Positions 27,851-37,750 of a DNA stretch of 64,000 bases are shown here, in pieces. The DNA lies in the NCBI RefSeq assembly GCF_023273895.1, contig NZ_CP096883.1:62001-126000 (forward strand), in the 5' to 3' direction. Origin of the DNA: Sphingobacterium sp. PCS056. GTDB lineage: Bacteria > Bacteroidota > Bacteroidia > Sphingobacteriales > Sphingobacteriaceae. The number at the start of each line of letters is the position of its first letter. The stretch's first letter is position 1. The notes under the pieces are model-generated. The model was not told the DNA's origin. It made no database searches and saw nothing but the letters and a program-made list of their open reading frames with translations. The position numbers and the translations under genes are program-made.

Positions 27851-29008
27851 TTATCCAAATATCTTAGCTATACTAGCTTCAGCGTAACCAGCACTTGCTG
27901 TCATACCCTTTCCCCCGATGCCTGTACGTACATGTATACGATCACTGATATCCAATTCTAATATTTCATCGTCATGCTGTGCATAAAATCCAGCCCAAGA
28001 ACTTGCAATCATCGTATGATCAACAGGAAGAATACGATTTGCCTCATTCAGCATCAAATCGTTAATAGTAGCGTGAATAGAAAAACCGAGTTCATCTAAT
28101 TGACTTCCGCTAGCATATTCATGTGAATCGCCAATGATAATGCTGCCATCCACTGCTTGTTTAAATAAAATGTGAATACCTTGCTTACGTAATTCATGAT
28201 AATGCTCAGGCACGACTACTTGGTGGAAAGAAGGACAATAGGCTTCAAAACTCTCATAGCGGCGTATCGTAAGTCCTGTTAAAATGTTACCAGGCAAATG
28301 CATCGATTTCAGCGGTTTGGTACGCATCATTTGCAATTTACTAATCGTCAAACCACTATTTTCAAAGAGTGATCGGTATAGAATTTTAAATTCATACCCG
28401 TTACATATAATAACCTTATCTGTGTAGAATACTTCATGGTCACTACTCGTCACGTTGACAGTATCGGCTTTATCTTCACAAGCTATCACTGTCTTATTAT
28501 ATTTTAAAGTATATTGATCAAACTTACTTTGCATATAGTGATGTAAACGATGGATCATTAAATCTGGTTCTACGCTTACTTCCTGTTTAAAAATAATGGC
28601 CTCTTTGACATAAGAGGCATGCATCATTGGATAAGCTTGCAATACTTGTTCTTTGGACCATAGTTCATGGTCATAATCAACAAGTTGGTAATGTGCACTT
28701 AATTCATGTAACAGCTGAACTTCATCCGGATCGGAAGCAATGTACATACTGCCATTATTACGGACAGAGATATCCATTTCATTTTGTATGGATTTGTAGA
28801 TTTCCAAGCCTCTAACACCATAATCAAACCATCGTCCAGCCATTCCAGAAGGTACAACTTGTCCAAAATTTCGCACTGTTGAACTGACGGGATAATTATC
28901 CTTCTCTAATTGCAAAACACGTAATCCTTTTAATAATGCATGATAAGCATGAAATGTGCCTAGAATACCACCTCCGACAACAATTAGATCGTATTTATTT
29001 GAATCCAT
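27851..29008 (-). CDS. TIGR03364-type FAD-dependent oxidoreductase (aminophosphonate-associated)
   Basis: A 385-residue flavoenzyme of the D-amino-acid-oxidase (DAO) fold. The FAD-binding GGGILGTFHAYHALLKG is at about 12-28, and the family mark SSTVRNFGQVVPSGM at about 42-56. The C-terminal GIGGKGMTASAGYAE closes the FAD site. Members of the TIGR03364 (HpnW-like) group are linked by synteny to phosphonate use and are thought to deaminate an aminophosphonate; some act on N-methylated aminoethylphosphonate. The usual companion phosphonatase-like hydrolase is not in this window. It is 17 bases downstream of a DUF5690 transporter gene, so both are one transcript. Confidence 0.85.
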   Translation of the reverse strand: MDSNKYDLIVVGGGILGTFHAYHALLKGLRVLQLEKDNYPVSSTVRNFGQVVPSGMAGRWFDYGVRGLEIYKSIQNEMDISVRNNGSMYIASDPDEVQLLHELSAHYQLVDYDHELWSKEQVLQAYPMMHASYVKEAIIFKQEVSVEPDLMIHRLHHYMQSKFDQYTLKYNKTVIACEDKADTVNVTSSDHEVFYTDKVIICNGYEFKILYRSLFENSGLTISKLQMMRTKPLKSMHLPGNILTGLTIRRYESFEAYCPSFHQVVVPEHYHELRKQGIHILFKQAVDGSIIIGDSHEYASGSQLDELGFSIHATINDLMLNEANRILPVDHTMIASSWAGFYAQHDDEILELDISDRIHVRTGIGGKGMTASAGYAEASIAKIFG

Positions 29009-29025
29009 ATTTATGTATATTTTTA

Positions 29026-30366
29026 TTAACTTACTTGAACATCACTATTACTAGCATTCCAGGGTTTTATAGGATTTTGTTCTTTTTTATCGATACCCTC
29101 TTTTTTACGAACGAAGTAGCATAATGATACCAAAGATAGTCCACCCCCTATTATTGAAGTAAGGAAAACTAATTGTATAAAATAGCTCCCCCATGTGACT
29201 GAATTGGGTAATAGTTCTTTATTGATCAAAACTAAAAAACTTCCCAAATAACCAATTGAATCTGCTAGATACATGACAAATCCAATATTGCTTTTCATTT
29301 TATAAGTAGCAATCATTCTTTCAAAAAATATGGCGTTATAAGGAATATAAGCTAAGTATAGACCCAAACCGACCATCAACATCCAACTCAGACCATCGAT
29401 ATATTGATAGTTGAATAAGTAAGTCGAACCACCTGCTATAAAAAATCCCGCTATAATCATGATATGAATCAGTTTAAATGCTTTTAAATTATCTTTAACA
29501 ACGATTAACAAAGCAACCCATATCAAGACAATCATAGCGATGATACCGTCAACTTTTGCGAAAATACCAGTACCTTTTATATGTAACATTTCCCAAATTT
29601 CGATTTCGAAATTGTCACGTACATCCCTGATGATGGTCAGCATGGTATAAATAAAAACAGTCAGTATAATACCTGGTTTAAACATTTTAAAAAATTCTTT
29701 TCGACTTGTACTATCCATAGCAATTCGCTCGGTACGGAGTAATTTATCTTGCTCAGTTGGGTCCGGTGCATTTTCCAATAACCAGACACATCCTATAAAT
29801 GGTAATAAGAATAAAAATCCTGTACAGAAAGGCATCCAATATTCATTGATTGGAAAAGTAAGCATAAGCCAACGTCCAGTAGTCTTTATAAGACCTGATG
29901 CAAAAATCAAACTAACAGCCATCACAGCCCCCATGATCTCTGTATAGCGACGACCTTCTAGGTAACTAAAAACCAAACCCCATACCATACCCAAAGGAAA
30001 TCCATTTAATAAGAGAAAAATAACATTCCAAGGACGTGGGCAACAGGCAAATGCCAGTAAACTAATCCACGAAATACTAATGAGTAGAATCAAATAGCGT
30101 CCCCGATTCTTATGCTTACTCTCAGCTATAAATTTAATACCATAAAACTTAGAAATCATGTAGCCAATCATTTGAGTAATCACCAAACAAACTTTATAAT
30201 TGATACCCCATATCGTCTCATCATCAAATGAAGCTGCTGTAAAGGATTTTCTAAAAGAATACATACACGTGTAACATAGAAATGCTGTAACAGCCAAGAG
30301 AACAGCTACAGATTTTTCATCCAGTTGATTAATACGGTTTTTAAATTTATCTGATAATCCCATCAT
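29026..30366 (-). CDS. DUF5690 family MFS-like transporter
   Basis: A 446-residue membrane protein with about 12 hydrophobic helices and an MFS-like layout (SVAVLLAVTAFLCYTCMYSFRK at the first helix; GMVWGLVFSYLEGRR near helix 4-5). The family has no proven substrate. It resembles organophosphate:phosphate antiporters of the GlpT/UhpT type in the YSFRKSFTAA region (weak, inference). Its position next to the TIGR03364 oxidoreductase suggests it imports that enzyme's substrate. The next gene upstream is the XRE-cupin regulator, which has its own terminator. Confidence 0.82.
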   Translation of the reverse strand: MMGLSDKFKNRINQLDEKSVAVLLAVTAFLCYTCMYSFRKSFTAASFDDETIWGINYKVCLVITQMIGYMISKFYGIKFIAESKHKNRGRYLILLISISWISLLAFACCPRPWNVIFLLLNGFPLGMVWGLVFSYLEGRRYTEIMGAVMAVSLIFASGLIKTTGRWLMLTFPINEYWMPFCTGFLFLLPFIGCVWLLENAPDPTEQDKLLRTERIAMDSTSRKEFFKMFKPGIILTVFIYTMLTIIRDVRDNFEIEIWEMLHIKGTGIFAKVDGIIAMIVLIWVALLIVVKDNLKAFKLIHIMIIAGFFIAGGSTYLFNYQYIDGLSWMLMVGLGLYLAYIPYNAIFFERMIATYKMKSNIGFVMYLADSIGYLGSFLVLINKELLPNSVTWGSYFIQLVFLTSIIGGGLSLVSLCYFVRKKEGIDKKEQNPIKPWNASNSDVQVS

Positions 30367-30481
30367 TTAGATTTTAGTATGTGACAATTTCTCACAACCA
30401 AAAGTAAAATTCAGAAATTAGCAAAAAACTAAACTTTTGTTAAGTATTTGTAAACAAATATAATTATATTCGGGAAATATG

Positions 30482-30531
30482 ATTACAAATAAAAAGGCTT
30501 TCTCCATGGAGAAAGCCTTTTTATTTGTAAT
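30482..30531 (-). terminator. 50-base palindromic terminator of the XRE-cupin gene
   Basis: A 25+25 base inverted repeat without loop, centred on CCATGG, containing AAAAAGGCTTTCTCC and its complement. It starts 11 bases after the regulator stop. Confidence 0.85.
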
Positions 30532-30541
30532 GCATTACTAG

Positions 30542-31123
30542 CTATTTTTTATGCTGTTCAAAAAAATAAACGATTAACATGATCGCTTTTTCCTTCCCTA
30601 TATTTCTAGGTGTATGTGATAGCCTTCCGTTAAAAAATATAGAATCGCCTTCATCAAGTACGATCACCTGATCTTTAAAAACATATTCTACTTGACCACT
30701 AAGTATATATTTATATTCAAATGCCTCAGTCTGTACCATTGGTCTTTTGGCATCTGGTTGTAATTCGAGTAAGACAATATCCAGTGTTGAACTATCAATG
30801 GATGAAGTAAATATACGTTTATAGTGAAATCCTATAGCTTGTTCTTTTTCAAACTCAACATAACTATCTTTCTTTTTTACAATAATAGGACCTAAGGCAT
30901 TGTCCGAATTAAAATCTTTAAAAAATTCATTTAAATCAACTTCAAGCGCATTGATAATATTAATCAAGACAAACAATGAAGGCACAGTTCTATTGTTTTC
31001 AATTTGAGAAATCAATCCTTTGCTGACTCCGGCTTTAACCGCTAATTCTTGAATAGTCACTCCGTTAATCTTACGGATTTCCTTAATTTTATTACTGATC
31101 CTAAATATCGTATTATCTTCCAT
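30542..31123 (-). CDS. XRE-cupin transcriptional regulator
   Basis: A 193-residue regulator with an XRE helix-turn-helix (about 9-62; TIQELAVKAGVSKGLISQIE) and a C-terminal cupin (about 105-190; YVFKDQVIVLDEGDSIFF, then HTPRN). Such proteins sense a small molecule, often an amine or amino acid, and usually repress catabolic genes. The frame is open to 31186, but the ATG at 31123, preceded by GAGG and a -7-like element, gives the normal start. It is upstream of the transporter and oxidoreductase genes and may control them. Confidence 0.88.
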   Translation of the reverse strand: MEDNTIFRISNKIKEIRKINGVTIQELAVKAGVSKGLISQIENNRTVPSLFVLINIINALEVDLNEFFKDFNSDNALGPIIVKKKDSYVEFEKEQAIGFHYKRIFTSSIDSSTLDIVLLELQPDAKRPMVQTEAFEYKYILSGQVEYVFKDQVIVLDEGDSIFFNGRLSHTPRNIGKEKAIMLIVYFFEQHKK

Positions 31124-31132
31124 AATCAACCT

Positions 31133-31140
31133 CAAAATTA
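31133..31140 (-). promoter_or_regulatory. Candidate -7 element of the XRE-cupin gene
   Basis: TAATTTTG on the minus strand, matching TAnnTTTG, ending nine bases before the chosen ATG. This supports the shorter start. No firm -33 element. Confidence 0.35.
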
Positions 31141-31424
31141 AACAAATTATTGTCAACAGTGCCATTAAGTTTTTATTACCTAACAACAGATTAACATGTT
31201 ACTTCATATACTACATTAACAATACTAGTAATATTGACTTAACGTTTCATTCATATACAAAAACGTTTTAAAAAACGTCTTTGAAATTACCATACCTTTC
31301 TGCGGGAATAGCTAAGGATAGCTACTGATTCTGATTAATGGTTATGAATATTATGATATCGATCATTATTATTAGAATAGACCAATCTATGTATCTCTTC
31401 TATTTTAATGATGTATAATTTACA

Positions 31425-33797
31425 TTAATTTTCGAAACAGTAGACATTTCCAGCAAAATCCATCACATATAGCAAATTGTCTTTTATAAGTACCTCAGCC
31501 AAAATTGGAACACCTAAATTAATTTTTCCTTTTAAATTCCCTTCCTCACCTAAACGATATAAGTAACCATCTGATGCTCCAAACACCAAGTCAGATCCAC
31601 TTTGCTGTACTGCAGCTTCAACTGTTGCAACGAGTTTATTTTGATCAGGTGTACTATATGAAGAAGTATAGATAAGTGCTTCACCAGTAAGAAAATTCCA
31701 TCTTTCTTCTAAAGTACTCTTGTCTAATGCAACAATTCCCTTATCGGAAGTAGACAATATTAATTGTTGATGACTTACTACAGGTGTTGCCATCACTTTA
31801 AAATCATAATCAAACATTTTTTTACGTAATATCTGACCCGTTAACTTATCCAATACAAAGACAGTGTTTAATCCTGTTACATAAATTTCTTGACCAACAA
31901 CTGCAACACCGGAGCTTCTAAAACGTAGACCATCTTCATTCTTCTTCCAAATTAATTTTCCAGTTTTTCTATCATGGGCAAACAGACTATTCCAATTAGC
32001 ACCAGTAAACAACTGATCTTGGGTAATGGTCATCTCGCCTGGCATTGCCTCTCCACCATTCCAGTCTTTATTTTTCCATATTTCCTGACCCGTTTGTAAA
32101 TCTAATGCAGTTAAATATGATCCATAACCGGTGTAGTAAACTCCTTCATAAATAGCTCCTGCAGTTACATAACTTGGTAAACTCCCTTGACTCAAAGCCT
32201 TTTCCCAAATTAATTTACCAGTCTTCGCTTCCAGAGCATAAGCATTACCTGAGACATCAGTACCGACAACAATCCCATCCTGAAAACGAAGTTTTTGCTT
32301 AATAGAATTGACTGTCGAAAATGACCATACTTTCTTCCCAGACTTTTCGTCCAATGCTACTATAGTAGATCTTCCATTCCCTCCATCGTCAAAAGTACCG
32401 CCAATAATAAGACCATCTGCTACAACAGGACTTACTTTCCAACTGTTACCGCCTAAATTACTAATCCAATTAAGTCGAAAATCTTGTCTGTTAATATCTT
32501 TTCCAAAACTTTGCTTTTTAATAGCTTGTGTACCATCTTTATAGTCAACTTCTACATATACAATAAAAGATTTATTGACAACTTTCATAATTGGTGCTGA
32601 TTCCCAAGTCCAATCTGAAATTGCTTTTAATGGTACAAACAAGATTTGATTTCCTTTATCATTAAGAACTCGGATATGGACAGATTTTATTGTACGATTG
32701 CTATCATATATTTGAGCTCGAAAAGAAATCAAATCTTTTGTGTGAGTTTGTAAAGTCGGATCTAAGAGTTGAATATGGTTATTCAAATTGGTATATTTTG
32801 AAGAAACATCTCTTACACCTTCTTTGGTTACTTTAATCTCTAAAAACTGCCCAACAGCATGATCTATACCTCCTTTATTAGGTGCATTTGTCGAAATTAC
32901 ACGAACACCATTATTCTTATTAACAAAAGAGTAATTATTATGCCAGTGACCAAATAACCAAGCCTTAAGATTATACTCTTTAAGATCAATTTTGGATGTT
33001 TTTCCATTTAGAATAAAATCTGGACCTATATCAAAATCATGATTTATAAATATAACTGGCTTATTTTTATCTTTCAATTCCAAATCCTTCTTTAGCCATG
33101 CTATCACTTGATCTCTTGTATAGCTGGGCTGGTAATCACCACCCCACATCGGTGTCACGACAAAATGAGCAGGACCGGCATCAAAAGAATAATACGTTGG
33201 ACCAAATAAATCTTCAAACAATTTTTCACCGTATTCTCCTTTTACAAGATCATGGTTGCCAACAGCATAATAAACAGGTAAACCCATGAGTTGACTATTG
33301 ACTTGTTGAGCATGGAAGCGCATACCTGGTTCATAACAAATATCTCCTGTATGCATGATCAGAGAACTTTTTTGGTTCACAGCATACTTTCGTACATTCT
33401 CTATCCACGAACCATATAAAGCTGTCTCGGTATCCGTGATTTGAATGAAATTGAGAGAATCAGGATTTTGCGTATTGTCTTTCATCAATCCAATTGAGTA
33501 ATCCTCACGTTCGGAATTAATTTTCAAAAAATGAGTTTTTGAATACTTATATCCGCTAGGAGACGTTACAAACACAAATCGAGCATCAGAAGTTACAGGC
33601 AATTCAAATTTTCCCCTACCATTAGTCTGCACAACTTGGTAACCATCTGAAACCACGACACCTGAAAGAGTAGTTTCATTATCGTCAAATTTGCCATTTC
33701 CATTTGCATCAACAAAAACTTGACCCCGATATTGCGCATGGACAATACTCATACTTATGGTCAATAATATTGTCAATAGATAGTAGGTTCTTTTCAT
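31425..33797 (-). CDS. Secreted calcineurin-like phosphoesterase fused to PQQ-type beta-propeller
   Basis: A 790-residue protein with a signal peptide (1-21, ending SIVHAQ), an N-terminal beta domain (about 23-95; FVDANGNGKFDDNE), a metallophosphoesterase core and a C-terminal PQQ-like propeller (about 445-790; repeated VVALDEKSGKKVW-type blades). Metal motifs: ITDTE (first site, usually DxH), HTGDICYE, GNHDL, NHDFD, and FGHWHN. It should cleave a phosphomono- or diester in the periplasm or outside. The propeller may bind a polymer or sugar. It is first of several phosphoesterase genes here, all read leftwards; it is separated from the regulator by 238 bases. Confidence 0.88.
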   Translation of the reverse strand: MKRTYYLLTILLTISMSIVHAQYRGQVFVDANGNGKFDDNETTLSGVVVSDGYQVVQTNGRGKFELPVTSDARFVFVTSPSGYKYSKTHFLKINSEREDYSIGLMKDNTQNPDSLNFIQITDTETALYGSWIENVRKYAVNQKSSLIMHTGDICYEPGMRFHAQQVNSQLMGLPVYYAVGNHDLVKGEYGEKLFEDLFGPTYYSFDAGPAHFVVTPMWGGDYQPSYTRDQVIAWLKKDLELKDKNKPVIFINHDFDIGPDFILNGKTSKIDLKEYNLKAWLFGHWHNNYSFVNKNNGVRVISTNAPNKGGIDHAVGQFLEIKVTKEGVRDVSSKYTNLNNHIQLLDPTLQTHTKDLISFRAQIYDSNRTIKSVHIRVLNDKGNQILFVPLKAISDWTWESAPIMKVVNKSFIVYVEVDYKDGTQAIKKQSFGKDINRQDFRLNWISNLGGNSWKVSPVVADGLIIGGTFDDGGNGRSTIVALDEKSGKKVWSFSTVNSIKQKLRFQDGIVVGTDVSGNAYALEAKTGKLIWEKALSQGSLPSYVTAGAIYEGVYYTGYGSYLTALDLQTGQEIWKNKDWNGGEAMPGEMTITQDQLFTGANWNSLFAHDRKTGKLIWKKNEDGLRFRSSGVAVVGQEIYVTGLNTVFVLDKLTGQILRKKMFDYDFKVMATPVVSHQQLILSTSDKGIVALDKSTLEERWNFLTGEALIYTSSYSTPDQNKLVATVEAAVQQSGSDLVFGASDGYLYRLGEEGNLKGKINLGVPILAEVLIKDNLLYVMDFAGNVYCFEN

Positions 33798-34050
33798 TTT
33801 TAAATTTTATATTTTTTTAGATTTTAAAGTTTAACATTTATAAACAAGGAGCTATCCTACAATTGCGCCTAAGGAATTAATGCTTTTTTTGATATCATTT
33901 TCACTAATAAAATGACTTTCTTATTAAATTCATTTAAATAAATGAGTATTTAGATAGAGATAAACATGTCAAAAGTAAAATAAAGAGTTTAGTATATATT
34001 AAAAATAAAATTAAGGAATTGTTATTTTTAAATTCCCGTTTGCATAAAAA

Positions 34051-34076
34051 ATGTCCACCAGTAAACCGTTGGACAT
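34051..34076 (-). terminator. Hairpin terminator after the GH16 gene
   Basis: On the minus strand ATGTCCA and TGGACAT pair across a 12-base loop (which can pair further), followed by a T6 tract. Confidence 0.65.
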
Positions 34077-34094
34077 GCCGTGGAGAATAATAAA

Positions 34095-34922
34095 TTATTG
34101 ATATACTTTCACCCAATCAATCAGCATTTCCACGGGTAATTGTTTCGAATCTACTTTCCCCACCCAATTACCTCCTAATTGTTGATCTATTAATAAAAAG
34201 AAAGGTTGATCATAGGGCCATTGTGATTGATCTAATTCAGTCATTCTAGGATATGAAAATGTATCTTTTCCATCTAACTGAAACACAATACGATCTGGAT
34301 ACCAGCTGATACCATAAACATGATATTTTCCAGCGACAATATTTGCAGTTCCGGAATGTGGTGGGCTATTTTTTCTTCCGAGATCCAAAGTATAATAGGA
34401 ATGAGTTGTCTGATAGATAATCGAATCATGATTAAGATGTTCCATAATATCAATCTCTCCATTTTTAGGATACTTTCCATATTTATCTAATTCAGCAAGC
34501 ATCCAAATTGCTGGCCATGCTCCTTGTGCATAGCCAAGCTTAGCGCGTATTTCAATTCGACCATATTGAAAGGCAAACTTTCCTTTACTCCAAATACCAC
34601 CTGTTAAAAAAGGACGGGAATCTCTGGATGAATCGGGATTATTAATACCCTTCAAAATCAGTTTACCATCTTCCATTGCAAAACAGGCAGTATCCATACT
34701 CATATGTCGATTCCAATCAGCCTCGCCTGCAGGGATTTTACTCCATTTTGTCGTATCTATAGAAGTGCCATTAAATTGATCTTCCCAAATCAATTTCCAT
34801 TTTTTTGCTTCATGCCCCTCATGTTGTATATACACATGTGGATGTGTTTTTAAACGATTGCTAACTTGACATGAAGTAATGAATACAATGCTCATAAAAC
34901 ATAGTATAGCATATTTAGCCAT
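34095..34922 (-). CDS. Glycoside hydrolase family 16 lipoprotein
   Basis: A 275-residue glycosidase with the GH16 catalytic motif GEIDIMEH (two catalytic Glu flanking Asp) and the jelly-roll pattern FQYGRIEIRAKL and WPAIWML before it. GH16 enzymes cut beta-1,3/1,4-glucans or galactans; the target cannot be fixed from sequence. I start at the ATG at 34922, which gives a signal peptide and lipobox FITSC; the frame is open to 35006, where it would abut the phosphodiesterase gene. It is the only clear glycosidase in the region. Lipidation suggests a surface or periplasmic location. Confidence 0.9.
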   Translation of the reverse strand: MAKYAILCFMSIVFITSCQVSNRLKTHPHVYIQHEGHEAKKWKLIWEDQFNGTSIDTTKWSKIPAGEADWNRHMSMDTACFAMEDGKLILKGINNPDSSRDSRPFLTGGIWSKGKFAFQYGRIEIRAKLGYAQGAWPAIWMLAELDKYGKYPKNGEIDIMEHLNHDSIIYQTTHSYYTLDLGRKNSPPHSGTANIVAGKYHVYGISWYPDRIVFQLDGKDTFSYPRMTELDQSQWPYDQPFFLLIDQQLGGNWVGKVDSKQLPVEMLIDWVKVYQ

Positions 34923-35005
34923 CTGGATAAAAATTTCTTTGATAGATGTAAATAAATTCAAAATATTTATTTTGTGATGTAGCAGTTGAAACTCTTGACC
35001 AGTCA

Positions 35006-35893
35006 TTATTTTTGAAATGATTTAATAGGTTTACCTCTCCATACTCCTAATTGAGATGCTCCCAGTAACCAAGTTAAAGTAGGTGCAATATCGTAAATTA
35101 CCATAGATTCTTCAACTTTTTTGCCCTGCGGAACTCCTGGTCCTGTCATAATAAATGGTATTTCTACTTCTGCTAATGTTTTTCCACCGTGACCTTTATC
35201 GATTCCCCCGTGATCGGCTGCGATAACAAATATAGTTTCTTTTTCTATACCAGCATCTTTCACTGCTTGCTGTAATTGTCCAATCCCTTTATCAACATTT
35301 TTTAATTCTGCAAAATATTCAGGTGTATTATGCCCTATTTGGTGACCTACACCATCTGGCTGATCAAAATGTATAAATGTCAAAGTCGGCTTATCCTTTT
35401 TGATAACTTCTATAGCTTTTTCTAAAGTCTTTTCTTCATTATCTTCCATATTATATACTTGTTGAACAACCTTTTTATCGATTAGATAACCAATTCCTGG
35501 CCAACTGTGTATAACAGCAAATGTTGCTTTAGGATTTTTGGACGCAATGGCATTAAATAGAGATGGAAAAAGTCCGTTCGCTGTTGTCCTTATAGAAGGG
35601 ATTTCAGGTTTCTGACTTCCCCATTCTGTATAACCATGCATGGTTGGACCAGCTCCCATCAGCATGGATGCCCAGTTAACTGCACTAGATGACGGCAAAA
35701 CGGTTCTTACATGTAGGCTGTAACTTCCGGTTTGCATCATCTGCTTCACATTTGGCATCTCTGCCTTTGGAATTGCATAAGCGCCAAATCCATCAAATCC
35801 TACTAGAACAACATGTTTTATTTTCCTTGTTTGAGCAAAAATAAATGCCTGTACCAGGAAAAATGAGATTAAAAAAATAAAGCATTTTTTCAT
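35006..35893 (-). CDS. Alkaline-phosphatase-superfamily phosphodiesterase (NPP-like)
   Basis: A 295-residue secreted enzyme (signal peptide 1-20). Metal ligands and nucleophile are in place: VGFDGFG (about 31-37), the Ser nucleophile in LPSSSAVNWASML (about 64-76), HFDQPDGVGHQIGH (about 175-188) and AADHGGIDKGHGG (about 225-237). The layout is that of type I phosphodiesterases/nucleotide pyrophosphatases. Likely substrate: a phosphodiester outside the cytoplasm. It lies directly upstream of the GH16 gene, so both probably share a transcript. Confidence 0.9.
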   Translation of the reverse strand: MKKCFIFLISFFLVQAFIFAQTRKIKHVVLVGFDGFGAYAIPKAEMPNVKQMMQTGSYSLHVRTVLPSSSAVNWASMLMGAGPTMHGYTEWGSQKPEIPSIRTTANGLFPSLFNAIASKNPKATFAVIHSWPGIGYLIDKKVVQQVYNMEDNEEKTLEKAIEVIKKDKPTLTFIHFDQPDGVGHQIGHNTPEYFAELKNVDKGIGQLQQAVKDAGIEKETIFVIAADHGGIDKGHGGKTLAEVEIPFIMTGPGVPQGKKVEESMVIYDIAPTLTWLLGASQLGVWRGKPIKSFQK

Positions 35894-36236
35894 AGAATTT
35901 CGATTTGTTTTTAAGCGAACCTTTCCTGAACTTAACCTATTTTAGCTTGATTTATCAAGTATTATAACATGATGTCAATTTTTGTTCTTAAAATGATTAT
36001 TGGTCTATTAGGTTTATTAATGCTAAAAATAACACTATAAAGTTAATAAATATTAAACATAATTACAGGATTGATCAGTCTTCTATAACAAGATAATTAC
36101 AAAGAACAGAAATGACTTAGGAGATCAGTAAGTGCGAAAAATAAATTATTGTATGTAGAAATTTGAGTGATGAGATCTCAATATCAAAGTCTTTGGTAGC
36201 CGGTAAATTTCAAAAATATGATTATTTGCTAGAAAA

Positions 36237-37550
36237 TCAATTCTGTACAAAAGGTAGCGGATCTCGCAATATAAAGCGAAAATTTATCTTAGTTCCGTTT
36301 CTTTCAATCTTCATTATGATTTCTTTTCCTTCTTCCGATTTCATTAAATTTGTGATATCTTCTAATGTATAAGCAGAAGCTGTTCTACCATTAACTGCTA
36401 AAATTTTATCATCTCTCCTTAAACCTGCCAATTGAGCAGGAGAATCTGCCCTGACCATATCGATTTTAAATAAAGGTTTTAAAACAAACTTAAACTGCAC
36501 TTTATTATTAAAATTAACATCCTTACTATCATCACGCTTTAATGTAACTGGTATTTCCTGCTTTTCCCATTTCATTCCATCGTGTACAATTTCTAAACCA
36601 CTCATATTCAAATAATAAAATTTATCAAAATTTCTATTCTTACTTAGATAAATCTGTTTATTGGGATAATCAAAAATAATTCTAAACCGCCGTAACAACT
36701 CATTGCCAATAGATCCAATTCTCTCATTTACCATCTTTGCATTTTGAACGGATTCCAACTCTGGGTAAGCCACCAGTGGAAATGACATTTGGAATGGACC
36801 TATGGTCAATTTCTTTATGCGATTTCGCAAACCATAGATTTCACCATTAAATCCCTGACCGATATAATCCGAGATAAAGGGGGGGCGAATTTCATAATCT
36901 TTCAATCTATTTTTCAATAACAATACTGCATCGCTATTTCCCATATCGATAAGTGCCTTACCACTAATCTCCAGATTATCTTGCTGTACAGAAATTTTAA
37001 CAAATGGGCGGCTTCCAATAATCTCAATGGCTAATGTCTTTAGATTTGACCATGACTTTGGGGTAGTTTTATTAGGAAATACTGTTATTCTCTTTTTCAA
37101 AAAGTCAAATTCAATTCTATGGTCTGAAAAGAAGCGACTGCCCAATATCCCATTCACCTCAACACCAATTCGTGATGATATATCAATATGCTCATTATCT
37201 AAAATAAAAATAGGATGATCTATATCTTCCATTCTTTTTGCTATTCGCAAATGATTATTGATTGCTAGAATACCATCTATCCCGCCACTACTTCCAAATC
37301 CCTGAAACTTATTTTTAAATATGGTACTATCGACAACACCTAAAGACTTTCCAAATACCATTGTTTCTTTCACTCCAGTATCAAGCAAAAAATTCATCAT
37401 AAAACCATTGACTTCGACAGGTATAATAACCAAATTATGAGCAAAAATAAAAGGGATACTCAGCTTTTTATTTTTGAGCAAAACAAACCCTGACTGCGCG
37501 AAAGCGCATTGGAAAAGAAAACATGTGAACAATAGGAGGCCTATTTTCAT
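36237..37550 (-). CDS. Retropepsin-like aspartyl protease with C-terminal PDZ domain
   Basis: A 437-residue secreted protein (signal peptide 1-18). The first aspartyl-protease motif FLLDTGVKETMVFG is at about 55-68; a second acidic site GKALIDMGNSD occurs at about 198-208, so the two halves resemble a tandem pepsin-like arrangement. The PDZ domain (about 358-435) carries VRADSPAQLAGLRRDDKILAVNG. Bacteroidota have many such proteins of unknown substrate. It stands between the phosphodiesterase gene and the first SusD gene, set off by 343 bases on the downstream side and a terminator on the upstream side. Confidence 0.85.
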   Translation of the reverse strand: MKIGLLLFTCFLFQCAFAQSGFVLLKNKKLSIPFIFAHNLVIIPVEVNGFMMNFLLDTGVKETMVFGKSLGVVDSTIFKNKFQGFGSSGGIDGILAINNHLRIAKRMEDIDHPIFILDNEHIDISSRIGVEVNGILGSRFFSDHRIEFDFLKKRITVFPNKTTPKSWSNLKTLAIEIIGSRPFVKISVQQDNLEISGKALIDMGNSDAVLLLKNRLKDYEIRPPFISDYIGQGFNGEIYGLRNRIKKLTIGPFQMSFPLVAYPELESVQNAKMVNERIGSIGNELLRRFRIIFDYPNKQIYLSKNRNFDKFYYLNMSGLEIVHDGMKWEKQEIPVTLKRDDSKDVNFNNKVQFKFVLKPLFKIDMVRADSPAQLAGLRRDDKILAVNGRTASAYTLEDITNLMKSEEGKEIIMKIERNGTKINFRFILRDPLPFVQN

Positions 37551-37656
37551 AAAAGTCTATATTGGTATCTACAATATAGTGAAAAATAGAGGATAAAAAT
37601 TACAACAACTATAAAAACAGCAAATTATGCTGTATAGATAGTTTGGACATAAATAA

Positions 37657-37685
37657 AATGAGCCCGATATTCCATCGGGCTCATT
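37657..37685 (-). terminator. Hairpin terminator after the first SusC/SusD pair
   Basis: A perfect 12-base stem (AATGAGCCCGAT and its complement) with a five-base loop, between susD and the protease gene. Confidence 0.85.
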
Positions 37686-37750
37686 ATAACAAATTTTACA
37701 ATAAATTTGTTCATTTTTTTGGTAACAGCTTAAAACTGTTTCCGATTTTT

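Noticed and set aside
35894..36236. 343 bases between the phosphodiesterase and protease genes
   Set aside because: No hairpin, promoter consensus or frame that I can support beyond generic AT-rich sequence.
36163..36372. Plus-strand frame of 69 codons next to the protease gene
   Set aside because: Mostly antisense to the PDZ end of the protease gene, with no ribosome-binding signal or family.
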